Positions 29,605-40,589 of a DNA stretch of 64,000 bases are shown piece after piece (within the stretch, counting starts at the first letter, position 1; each line of letters starts with the position of its first letter). The notes below the pieces were generated by a model. The model searched no databases. It saw only the letters and a program-made list of their open reading frames with translations, and was not told the DNA's origin. Source of the DNA: Aurifilum marmelostoma (lineage: Eukaryota > Ascomycota > Sordariomycetes > Diaporthales > Cryphonectriaceae); the NCBI GenBank assembly GCA_027559495.1, contig JAMXSV010000003.1, forward strand, positions 4,154,001 through 4,218,000. Reading direction: 5' to 3'. The position numbers were made by a program, and so were the translations under genes.

Positions 29605-32600
29605 TGCGACGCTTTTTTTTTGTTTTTTTGGTGGGGGTATCTGGTTTTGGGAGAGGAAATTCGTAAGGTCGTAGAAGAGGGGGGATAAGGAAGAAAAAAG
29701 GGCCTGCCGGGACGAGGTTGTTAGCTGAAGTAGTTACAAGCGTTGCTGCACCACGTCTGCGCAGGGAAAGGGCGAGGGGGGGGACAAGAAGCCCGATGGC
29801 AAGCCTAGACAACTGCCCTGGAGCAACCTTCCTCCCGAGCTTGCTTCACAGGAGAGGTTTGAAGCTCGGGGTATTGCACCAGGTGAGGCTGCCTCGCCCT
29901 CAGTGTGTCCGTTCGCCCACCCCGCAAAGATGCGATTCCAGGTCACCTCGACCACCGCGAAAACCTTCCTCTCGAGACAAGACAGCAGGCAGTAAACTGG
30001 GGAGCACAAACCTCTGTTCAATTGCTTTTGCTTGCTAGCAGAGTCCCGAGCTTCGAGCAGTCGAGATCACCAGAGCTGAGACTGGGGGAGATTGTCAGAG
30101 ATGGCAAATGAACGGAAGTCGGGGGGGAGTGAGCATGCAATTGGGACAGAGGGCAGTTTTTTTGTCCCTGGCGGCCGGCCTCTTCAGGAGGGAGGGAGTG
30201 ACTGAAAGCCCCGGTGGGACGTCAAGGGGTCTGGGTGTAGTGATTGACAGGGGAGGGGTCAGGTGGGGGGCAGGAGTTGTGGGTACCTCTCTTTTTTTCT
30301 GTCTCTTGTCCCTCTGTCTTGCCTCACTCTTTGCCTTTTTTTTTTTTTCCTTCCTCCGGTGGGGAGATTAAATTGGGACAAATGCGACAATTAGATGCAG
30401 CTGCAGACGAGAACAACAACACGAGGACCTGATTATGGTTATGGCAGGGAAGCTCCGGGGGATGGGAACAGGAAGACGAGTCCCAGCCGAGAGACAGAGA
30501 GGGAGAGAGCTAGCTACTATTAGAGCTGACAATGAGGATGGGACGGATTAGACTCTGGTTTCGGGTCTCAGCAAAAAAAAGAAAGAGAAAGAGAGCCACC
30601 CACCGCTAGAAAACAATTGCAGCAGGACACCTTTCCCCCTTAACCTGCTCTGGGTAATGCTTGGGACAATCCAGGCCAGGACAGTGATCCCGACTCAGGC
30701 CTCAAGACCAGAAAAGTTGGGGAAGTTCCCTGTCTTGTTGGATTCGTGTGCCGTGTTTCCCTCGTCCGTGGTACGGGTTTTGGCGAGTTGTTGAAAGGGA
30801 CGCGCAGGGGTAGGAGCTGACGGGGTTGCCTGGGCGGACCCCTGTCCCCCACCAACGGCGGTTGAGCTGAGCAGGTACCAGGTACCAGCAATCCGCCGAA
30901 TCCCCCGAGCTGAACTGGGGAAGGGACCGCCAGGCCCAAAGCCATCTGGCGTTACTCAACAACTTCTCTCCTCTCTTCCAGCGGGCGAGGCCCTAGGGCG
31001 CCTGTCTCTGGTTGCACTGACGAGCTCAAGCTAGGCCAGGGCCAACACGAGCTCCAATTACGAGCAATTAATCACTTCATCCCGCACACGCCCGGTCTTG
31101 TTTTCCAGAGAGGAAGAAAGAAAGAAAAAAAAAAAGGAAGACAAAAGTCAAACACCTCAAGCCAACCATAGCCTTGAGATACTACTACTATGTGTGGAAA
31201 CATAACCCCTCTCTCAGCTACTCCGATCGGAAACCGAAGTACTCAGAGCAGACCCTCAAACCAAGGCAACCATGAGCTCAGCAGTGAGATGAGATGCCAA
31301 GGGCCTAGAAGGAGTGCAAGCACACAGTGAAAAATTGAGTAGTAAAGGAGGGGGACAAAACAATATAGAGAGGGACCAAGGGAAAAAAAAGACAAAAAAA
31401 AAAAAAAAACCCCCGCGAAAACAAATGGTCGCAGTCAATAGTAGGTTGGCTTGTACGTAAGGCTTGCACTTGGCGGGTATCATTGGCCTCGAACCCTCCC
31501 CACTAGGCGCAAACGAACCATTTTCCACATTGTCTGGACCGGACAGCCCCAGCTAGAACTCCGTTCACCGGACTTCAAAGTCCAGCATCATGACGCCGAC
31601 GGACAATAAGCCTGAAACCTCCAGCCTTGGGGAGATGTGGGTGGGGGGTGTAGGATCAAGAAGAGAACAATCTCCTGCTCTTTCGAGGCTGATAATCATT
31701 GTCTCGCTGGATTGTCCAGGAAGGTGAAGAAGGAAATTCATAACAGGCCAGGTGATAACTCGGGGGTTTGGGCAGATAGGTAGCCTCGCAGGATACCGCA
31801 GCGGCTACCAAGTCGGACCCCGAAATGGAGGGCAATGGGACTTCGCGACACTGGCTGCGGCTTGGGGAAGGTTCATTTCCCTGAGATATGGTAATGGTAG
31901 CAGCATAGTTGGTATACTGCTGCGGCTGCTGTGATAAAGTCCATAGCTGGATGACTGACGACCCCGTGCTTTGTCTCCGGTGCATTGAAGCTCACTAAAA
32001 AAGAGGAGGAAAAAAATGGTCCGAGTCCTGGCGGCAGCCAAGAGAGGAGGAAAACCCCACTAGCACCAACAATTATCTAGCAGGAGAAATCGTGCCTCTC
32101 ACCTCAGCATCTCTCAGCACTTGAGCACATCAATTACCCATCTCACTAGAAATTGGGTAGAGATCGTCAACCCCTTCAAATTGCCCCTTTCTGAACTTTG
32201 AACTGGACAGGCTGTAAAGTGCGTTGCACAGCAGTACCACAGTAAATATTGCCCCTCCAAAACTTTGATAAGCCTGCACTTGCTTGATTGCTTGCTTGCC
32301 ACCGCTGAGCGAAACCGGGCACCCCGGTCCCCGACTGGGGCCAGGTAGCAGGTACTTGCTGGCACCCGACCGCCCACCAATTTGCCGTCTCCCCAAAGCT
32401 TTTTAGCTCGGGGTCTGCCCTGTTGCCCCTCAGCTGCCATCCTGACCCTGCATATGTGGTTCCCCCCCTGGTCCTAGCCAATACCACTCAGCATTTTCCC
32501 ACCAGGCCCCTCCAAGCGTCAGCCAGCGCAGACATACAGAAATCATCAATCAGACGAGACCCCCCCTTCCCGCCAGGGCCCGTTCTGAACATTTCTGGAA

Positions 32601-33264
32601 GCTCGCTTGACTGTCTCGCTCCAGCCCACCACCCGCCCACTTGAGCAGCCCAAAGCCCCGATCTTGGACCGCCTTCTCGTCCCCGAATTTTTTGTGATCA
32701 CGGCAACAATCATAGCCTCTCCTTTCAGCCTTCTTTCTGTCGACAGCCCACACTTGTTGACATTCGACATCTCCAAAAAGGAAAAAAGAAAAAGAGATCT
32801 GAAGTGTGCGTACTCTCCCTGGTTGAGACAAAGGAAAACCCAAAGCTTCTTCGCAGCGTCTGTTGAGAGATGCAAACATTCCCCGAGCCCGAGGGGCACG
32901 CCGGAACTTTGGCCCTGCCCCCTGCTGTGTGCTTTGGACACCCGCGAACAACAGGTCGCCGGAGGCTGCAGCAGCTGCCACTGCTGCAGCTGTTGCTGCT
33001 GCTGCTCTCCAGGCTTGACTGATTGATTGATTGCTGGCTCTCCCCCAATTGGAACCTTCCACACTTGGAAATCCCCGAGACTGACTGTTCTCTTGTCCTC
33101 CAGGATCCTACCAGAGCGCAAGCCCGACTCACTGCCTCGAAACCTGTGACCCTTTGTTCGCACTGCGACTTCGTATTTGAGGTCACTTTGGCAAAGGAAA
33201 GCAAAAACAACAAGGAGACGACACAAGAAAATTTCCTGAGCGACTCACCTCCCACATCACCAAA
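29605..33264. promoter_or_regulatory. Shared divergent region between acl1 and acl2
   Basis: A 3.66-kb spacer between the two ATP-citrate lyase genes. It includes homopurine/homopyrimidine tracts (30285-30355, 31106-31130, 31380-31410), a TGATTGATTGATTG tract near 33019-33032 that contains inverted CCAAT-like ATTGG/ATTGC sequences, and an A-rich leader before acl2 (33190-33264). Frames of up to 366 codons on the - strand (32725-33825) overlap acl2 exon 1 in antisense and are shadows. A 5' UTR intron for either gene is possible but not proven. Confidence 0.6.
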
Positions 33265-35347
33265 ATGTCCGCAAAGTCCATTCTCGAGGCTGATGGCAAG
33301 GCCATCCTCAACTACCACCTGACGCGCGCCCCCGTCATCAAGCCCTCTCCCCTGCCCACACCGACCAAGCACAACCCGCCCCCAAGGCTGGCCTCTCTGA
33401 GCTTCCCAGAGGACAAGAGCGTCGAGGACGTCCTGAACCAGGCCGAGGTCACCTACCCCTGGCTGCTCCAGGACGGCGCCAGGTTCGTCGCGAAGCCTGA
33501 CCAGCTCATCAAGAGGCGAGGCAAGAGCGGTCTGCTGGCCCTGAACAAGACCTGGGCTGAGGCCAAGGCCTGGGTTGCTGAGCGTGCCGGAAAGTCCCAG
33601 AAGGTCGAGCACGTCGAGGGTGTCCTGCGCCAGTTCCTCGTCGAGCCCTTCGTGCCTCACCCTGCCAACACCGAGTACTACATCAACATCAACTCCGTCC
33701 GCGATGTGAGTACCAGCCACTTCCCTTTGTTTGTTTTCGGCCACCCTGTATCTTAGGTGTGAGGTTTTGGGCGGATCAGAGCTTGCCATGACAGCACACG
33801 ACAGATTTGTTGGGGCTGGCCGCAAGTGCGAGTGCGGCCCGCAGTCTGGGAGGGGGTTGAGGGAGAAGTCTTCCGAACAACAACCGGAAAATAATTATCA
33901 AGAATGAGGATGAGAGGTCAAGTTGAAAAAACAAACCAAAGTCACTGGAAGGACTTTTTTGTGTGTGAAGGAGGAGGGAATAAACTGGTTTGCACGATGG
34001 TGGATACCCAGGACAATTTCGGCTCCTACATTTATCTCTTTGGTGTGGCGGACGAACGGAAGGCCAGATCTGGTTGAGAAAGGGGGCCGGTGCGCGCCGG
34101 GCCGTTATCAACCACCTCCAGGCCTCTCTGGGCCATACAGTTGCATCCACTATCCTGCCTCCATTTCTTCCTTTCCCACCTTCCAAAAACTGGTTCTCAC
34201 CATTACGCCATTGATCTTTGATTTTGCTAATGCATCAAACTACAGGGCGACTGGATCCTCTTCACACACGAGGGTGGTGTTGATGTTGGTGATGTCGACG
34301 CAAAGGCTGAGAAGCTCCTGATCCCCGTCGACCTGTCAGAATACCCTTCCAACGATGAGATCGCAAAGTCTCTGCTCAGCAAGGTGCCCAAGGGCGTGCA
34401 CAACGTCCTGGTTGACTTCATCACCCGCCTGTACGCTGTCTACGTTGACTGCCAGTTCACCTACCTCGAGATCAACCCTCTCGTTGTCATCCCCAACGAG
34501 GATGCCACGTCCGCCTCTGTGCACTTCCTGGATCTTGCTGCCAAGCTCGACCAGACTGCCGACTTCGAGTGCGGTGTGAAGTGGGCCATTGCCCGGTCAC
34601 CTGCTGCCCTCGGCCTGACCAACGTCGCTCCTGCCAGCGGTGCCATCAACATCGATGCTGGCCCGCCGATGGAGTTCCCTGCCCCCTTCGGCCGTGAGCT
34701 GACCAAGGAGGAGGCCTACATTGCTGAGCTTGATGCCAAGACGGGCGCTTCGCTGAAGCTGACCGTCCTGAACCCCAACGGCCGCATCTGGACTCTGGTC
34801 GCTGGTGGTGGTGCGTCCGTCGTGTACGCTGATGCCATTGCTTCTGCCGGCTTCGCTGACGACCTCGCCAACTACGGGTAAGCTGTTGTCCCTCCTCCCT
34901 GAGAGATAACCCAAGCAGAAAGATTAAATGCGAGACGCTAACATCCGTATCAGCGAGTACTCTGGTGCGCCTACCGAGTCGCAGACCTTCCACTACGCCC
35001 GCACTGTGCTGGACCTGATGCTGCGCGCTCCCCTCTCGGATCAGGGCAAGGTCCTGTTCATCGGTGGTGGTATTGCCAACTTCACCAACGTCGCGTCCAC
35101 CTTCAAGGGTGTGATCCGCGCGCTCCGAGAGTACGCCAAGGCGCTCAACGAGCACAACGTCCGGATCTGGGTCCGTCGTGCCGGTCCCAACTGGCAGGAG
35201 GGTCTGAAGAACATGAAGGCCGCGACCACCGAGCTGGGTCTCGACTGCCACATCTACGGCCCCGACATGCACGTGTCTGGTATCGTGCCCCTGGCGCTCA
35301 AGCCTGGCGAGTTTGAGAAGTCCACGGTGGCGGAGTTCTCTGGTTAA
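33265..35347 (+). CDS. acl2: ATP-citrate lyase subunit 2 (ATP-grasp, CoA-ligase beta-like)
   Basis: Exons 33265-33705, 34246-34877 and 34954-35347 give 488 residues. The N-terminus (MSAKSILEADGKAILNYHL) and the ATP-grasp region (VDFITRLYAVYVDCQFTYLEINPLVV) match the N-terminal half of animal ATP-citrate lyase. The last part, FIGGGIANFTNVASTFKGVIRA, is the citrate-binding domain. It partners Acl1 in the cytosolic heteromer. Intron 1 is 540 nt, long for this genome where most are 55-110 nt, with donor GTGAGT, branch TGCTAAT and acceptor CTACAG. Intron 2 has donor GTAAGC and acceptor ATCAG and joins in phase 2. Confidence 0.98.
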
Positions 35348-36198
35348 GAAAAAGAAAAACACTGCGAAGGAGGGAAAAGCGCAGATCGTGATGATGATGT
35401 TTTTGTGTGAAGGGAGTCAACAGAAGAAGTAGAGGTTTCAAGACGAATGTGTGGGCGAGCACGGGGGAATGGCGCGGCTTATAGATGCATTACCACTACT
35501 ACTACCGAAACGTTTCATCATCTCCCCCCCCCCCAAACATCCCCCTTGTTTGTTAGTTTCTCTTCTTCTTTTGATATTCCCCTCTCAGGTACACCGGTAT
35601 GGAGGAGCCTTGCTTGGGGCGGATTTTCACGATACATGATATCAACCAAAGGCGGCGACGACGGTGTGTTTTGTCGTTGAGAAGGGGAGATGGAGGGCCG
35701 CCCGTCGAGAGAGGGTGGTTTGAAGAGCGAACGAAAACTTTGAAATGTTGGAGGTACCCCCAAATATAGAGCTTGACTGTAATGTTGATCCGTTTCCGAG
35801 GAATTTCTTTTCTTCTTTCCCTGTAGACTTGACTGAAACGAACTGTATCGAAGCAGCTTCCCTGCAATAACAAGATCACATCACGGAGGTGCACGATTCG
35901 AACCTCATTTCTTTGAATAATTCCCCATTTGTATTATCTCCTAGTACCATTCATTTCTCTGCAGAAGAAATGAAATGCGCATGGCATAATGGTCTCATAA
36001 AAGCCGATACCCGCAAGAACTCTTACCTTGGAGACCGAAGTATGTGTGCGACACTTGGAGTTGCCCTCATAATAAATGCCCAGTTTTCTCATGAACCCTG
36101 TGGCCTCCTCTGACCTTTGCAAATGAACAAAGAGAGGAACACATTCTTTACCAAATAGGCACGAGAGCCACGTGAATTTTGAGACGGGCTGACTCTCT
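35348..36198. other. Spacer between acl2 and GH72 gene 3' ends
   Basis: 850 bp between convergent genes, holding both 3' UTRs. A C run lies at about 35524-35534. No gene or tRNA was recognised. Confidence 0.6.
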
Positions 36199-38104
36199 CT
36201 AGCCGAGCACACCCACCAAGAAGCCGGCAACGAGAGCAGACACCACCATCAGTGGCATCGACCCGCTCTGAACGCGTCGCGAACCAGTCGCCGCACTCTT
36301 CTTCTCGGGAGTGGACGTGGCAGAGGCAGAGCTCGCAGTGCCCGTCGACGTGCCGCTCGAGGTCGAGGTGGCACCCGGCATGCTGACGACGGCCGTATTG
36401 CTGCCTGGTTGATTGATCTGGTCATCGGCCAGTGGTACAACCTTGAGGCCAGTGATGACGTTGCCGTGGTTGTCCTTGACAGTGGCATTGACAGTGTAGT
36501 CATCTGGGGCAGCTGATTAGCTTCTTTCTTTCTTCTTAAAAACCTCAAAATCTTCGTTGTCTCTAGCAATGACGACGTACCGATTGTCACAATCTTGCCG
36601 CTCGGCAGAGGGCTTACACCGTTGTCGACGATGTCTTCTGTCCCTGGAGGAGGGGCCGGTATGGTGAAGTCAGTACAGAAACCTGGCGTGGTGATCAGAC
36701 TGGCGCTGCACGTAGGCACCGGGGTGCTATTGCCGGGAGCCGCGACGCCCTCGATGGCGGCAAAGTCCAGGGCAGCGTATCGCTCCTTGAGGGTGTAAAA
36801 GTCGTCCAGCAGCTGAGCAGTGCCGTCAGAGCTGTAGTTGACGAGGCCGTAGTTGTTGCTGCCCTGGACGAACTCGTATACAATGCCACCGCTGAAGACG
36901 CCGCTCATCTGCGTGCTGTAGATCACGGGTACTTCTGTGAACGCTCGAGGCTCTGGCTCGTTGCAGCCATACTCGGACAAGAAGACTGGCACGGAGGAGT
37001 TGCTGAAGCCGGCGACCAGCTGGTTGTATGTGGACTCGGTGAAGGAGCTGTTGCCACACCATGAGTAGCTGTTGAGCGAGAAGAAGTCGACACGGCTCGC
37101 GTCGTCCGAGGTACCATCACCAGTGGTATCGTCGCATTGCAGGTACGCCCAGGTGTCAAACAGGATCGAGCGAACATCTGCGGCACTGTAGCCCACAGGA
37201 ATGGCGCGGTCAGAGTGCTTGGCGATGTAGGATTTGAGGTCACGCGTGACGGCGCGCATGTAGGGAGGGACGGTTTCTCCAGTTGCCACGTCAGAGATGA
37301 CCTCGTTGCCGGCGAAGAATGCGGCCGTGTTGGGATAGCTCTTGAAGGCCTCGACGACCGCAAAGGTGCGGTTCAGGTAGCTGGTGTAGTAGCTGGCGCC
37401 TGGCTGGAGGGAGTTGATGTTGTCACCAGCCAGAGGCGCGTTGACGTCGAGGAACATGAAGATGCCCGCCTTGTCATTTATATCTCTAGTCAGCAAGGTG
37501 ACTACCTACCCATAAATTCTCCCACCAGATGCAGCACAAGAATCAAGGTACGCGGGGGCTCAACATACGGCATTGAAGATTGAGGCGCACTCGTCATGGT
37601 TGAGGTCGGGGTTGATATTGTAGACACGGATGGCGTTGACACCGAGAACCTGCATGAGGGCGGCATCACGAAGGCAGGCATCCCTGCTGGTCAGAGCATC
37701 CTGTCCAGAGGAAGGATCGTAGCCAGAGCTACCACCAGGCTGATAGGCGACACCGACAATCTGGTAGCGGTCGCCAGTGGCATTGTTGACAAAGTAGTTG
37801 CCCGTGACGTCGATGGTTGGGACGGCCGCGGCCAGAGAGGCGCAGCCAAGGAGGCCCAAGACGGTCCGCACAAGCTGTGAGTGATTTTGACTGATTAGCT
37901 CCGATTTTATAAGGTAGGCAGGTAATTGTTAAAATGCCGGCGAAATGTGTGCTAGAGAAGGGTTCTGCAAAGGGCTGAAAGAAGAGGACCTTGGTCTCGC
38001 TCGCGTCTAGACAAGAAGACCCTGACGCAACCCAATTGATGAAGAAAGGTGATGTAAAGCCAGGGAAAACGCAATCGGGCATTTAAATAGAAACGCACCT
38101 GCAT
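36199..38104 (-). CDS. GPI-anchored beta-1,3-glucanosyltransferase, GH72 (Gel/Gas family)
   Basis: Exons 38104-38099 (ATGCAG), 37874-37569, 37469-36581 and 36503-36199 give 501 residues. The two-codon first exon (donor GTGCGT) yields MQLVRTVLGLLGCASLAAA, a proper signal peptide; without it the long exon lacks an ATG. The GH72 catalytic pair is visible: Glu160 in FAGNEV and Glu270 in LSEYGCNEP. The domain begins IDVTGNYFVNNATGDRYQIVGVAYQPGG. There is no cysteine-rich CBM43 module; a Ser/Thr-rich linker leads to a C-terminal hydrophobic tail (PLMVVSALVAGFLVGVLG), the GPI signal. It elongates and remodels wall beta-1,3-glucan at the plasma membrane. The acceptor of exon 3 is an AAG, inferred from frame. 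Confidence 0.94.
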
Positions 38105-39599
38105 CTTGGACTTGCCACAGACAGAACGATCCAGACGAGTATGGGTGGCGAAGGGGAGTGCTGGCGAGCACAGTTGGTCGCAGTCGAGTGTGTTGGTGTT
38201 ATGCGCTCAAAGTAGGAAAGTCGAGTGCACAACAGAGGAGTTGATAAACAAAGGTGGGACTCGGGGCTGATCTGGTATTCCAGGTACGGAATAAATAAGT
38301 TTCTGCTGCTGGACGTGTGCTGTGTCGCCCGTGTGTTTGGGCAGTTTGTTTGCTTGCCTCGCGTCTTGCGTGACTGTCCCACAGACGTGACGAAACGGAA
38401 CCGAGAGTGAACCACGGGTCGGTTTGATGTGGATATGGCCTGCCACAAGATCTTTTGCAGCTGTGTGAGTTGAATTGTTGATAGATGAGACAGGATATCG
38501 ATGTGTTTGACATGTCTCAGTGGTGGACAGTGACAGGAAAAACAGACACACAACTTGCAGCCAGTGCACACAGATACGCACGCCCTCATATGTACGCAGG
38601 CATACGCAGAAGAACAAAAAGTCAAGTCACTCGAGGTGCATCATGCTGCTGTTGCTAATGATGACAATGATGAAGAAGGGACAACGCCCATTGAGGAACT
38701 ACCTTACCCAACCAACCTTGTCCAATGAAAGAAGAGGCAGGCAGACAGGTAGGCCATAGCCCAGAGAGCCACTAGAAAGAGCGTGCAAGAGAGGCACGTG
38801 GAAATCTCATTTTGACCATAACTTGAAAGAAACTCCAGTCCTCAAGGAAGGCTCACTTCCCAAAGTACGCCACAGTATGCAGTTGCCACCTACTCAATTA
38901 CGGTCATCATGCCTGCAGTCGTTCTCGACATTCTTGCGGACGTCCTCTTGATAGAGCCGCGCGTCAACTGAGCACTTTGTCTCTTCTCATGCTTGCACTT
39001 GCAATAACAGAAGGAAGAGGGCCGTGTTCCGGTGACATCTGCTGATTCCGAAAAAAGCTAGCCACTGTGTCCCGAGATCAACTGCATGCATGGCCATGGG
39101 GGGCTTCTCGTTCTCCATGTTCTTATGGGAAGATAGATTGATTTCTCTGTCCGACAGTCACATCTGTGGTTCTCTGTGTGACTGTATTTGTCTCGTATTT
39201 GAGTCGTCTCAAGTACTGGCAGTAGCATCGTTCATGTATCACACTATCCGTTGCAGACAGTCGATACAATGGCAGGAAGAGGTCAGATTTGCTTGCTTAC
39301 TTAGGTAGTGATTGAGGGGAGGTACGCCGGGCATAGCCATACAAAGCGCGTTCCTCAAGTCTATAATTAACATAACTCCAAGAAGACCTGAGATTGAATT
39401 ATTTGTGACGCAGCGATCGCCGCTATTGACCATCGCCAATCACGCAGGTAGGAGAGAAAAAAAGGAACACAAGCACAGCAGCATTGGCAGGTGCAGCGGT
39501 GGTAGAATGAGGAGCCAGAAGGTGGAGGCGAGCTGTCGTAGTGGCCAGTTACTTTCAATGCAATGAATAGGTTTGTCAATTCTCGAGCTTCAATATGAT
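38105..39599. other. GH72 promoter region; no gene recognised
   Basis: The 5' flank of the GH72 gene and further sequence without a recognisable gene. Short frames only. Confidence 0.55.
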
Positions 39600-39690
39600 C
39601 TGATTAGTTAGCCAGCCCCCGTGAGTTTAGCAAATGTGGCAGGGCCTTATTTACTACCCAACAAAGACGCTGAAGGTGAGGAGGTAATAC

Positions 39691-39825
39691 CAGACGGCTG
39701 GAGTATGAAAGTGGCAAGAGCAGTGTTGAGGTTGAATTCATCTAAAGATAAAGAAAACATCCCCCGATGTGGCCATCTCAGGCTCAGAAGCAATACAATA
39801 TCTAAGTGAAATCCAGAGGGCTAGA
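39691..39825 (+). repeat. Direct repeat copy 1
   Basis: Begins near GACGGCTGGAG and includes GTGGCAAGAGCAGTGTTGAG and GGCCATCTCAGGCTCAG. It pairs with the copy at 40231-40365. Copy 2 shows A for G and T for C at several positions, consistent with RIP. Confidence 0.75.
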
Positions 39826-40230
39826 GTAAGTAAATATAGTTTACTTCTCCATAAATGAATATAGTAATTACTGATAATATATGCCAGTCTATAATAATCA
39901 GTGTGATTAAGCTTAATCTTGGACATATATACATATATTGAATTACCTAGAATTACTTGAAAGTGCCTTAATTAGCCCTATAGCTGCTTAGCGTTTACTT
40001 TCTAGTATCGCTAAGCTATTTACTCCTCTATAATGCTCAGATCTGCCGCTCTTTCCGCTACGTATTATATTAAGCTGTAACATCAATCCAAAAGTATAAA
40101 GCAGACCTGAGGCGGAAGGAAACTTGGGTTAGAGATATGAGTTTGTTGAGGTATAGGGTGAGGATTGTATCTCACTACTACACCGCCACCCCCTCGGGCG
40201 ATATTCCAGATTTTGATACTGAGGAGAAAC

Positions 40231-40365
40231 AGAGGGCTGGAGCATAGAAGTGGCAAGAACAGTGTTGAGATTGAATTTATCTAAAAACAAAAGAAACATA
40301 CATATGGCCATCTTAGGCTCAGTATTAGTGATTCATCTGTGAGTAGAAATGAAGAGGGTTAGGGC
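40231..40365 (+). repeat. Direct repeat copy 2
   Basis: Begins near GAGGGCTGGAG and includes GTGGCAAGAACAGTGTTGAG and GGCCATCTTAGGCTCAG. Same orientation as copy 1, about 540 bp apart, which would fit short terminal or internal direct repeats of one decayed element. Confidence 0.75.
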
Positions 40366-40589
40366 ATCTATGACCCACTTTTCCACAGATAACTACGCCG
40401 ACCACTGTAACCCACCACAATCCGGGCAGGCACTCACGCCAGACAGCGACCCAGCCTCATACTTTTGTACCGTTATATATATATAACACGTCAGCGCCAC
40501 GTAGACGACGATGGTTTGGGTCTTGGTCATGGATAAGCTCTGGCTGCGCGGTTCGGAAACGAATCCTCCGCCCACTTTGTATCTGCGCC

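Larger units (their letters stand above)
39600..40480. mobile_element. AT-rich repeat relic, probably RIP-degraded transposon remnant
   Basis: Base composition drops abruptly to AT-rich, with many TA and short stop-rich frames, notably 39820-40080. It contains two diverged direct copies of an about 130-bp unit (39691-39825 and 40231-40365). The differences between copies are largely G/A and C/T transitions, the pattern left by repeat-induced point mutation. No transposase or reverse-transcriptase frame survives, so the class is unknown. Confidence 0.65.

Noticed and set aside
32725..33825. - strand open frame of 366 codons in the acl spacer
   Set aside because: Overlaps acl2 exon 1 in antisense and its upstream part is low-complexity Gln; no family resemblance.
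35880..35912. T-arm-like GATTCGAACC sequence
   Set aside because: The flanking five-base stems do not pair, so no tRNA.
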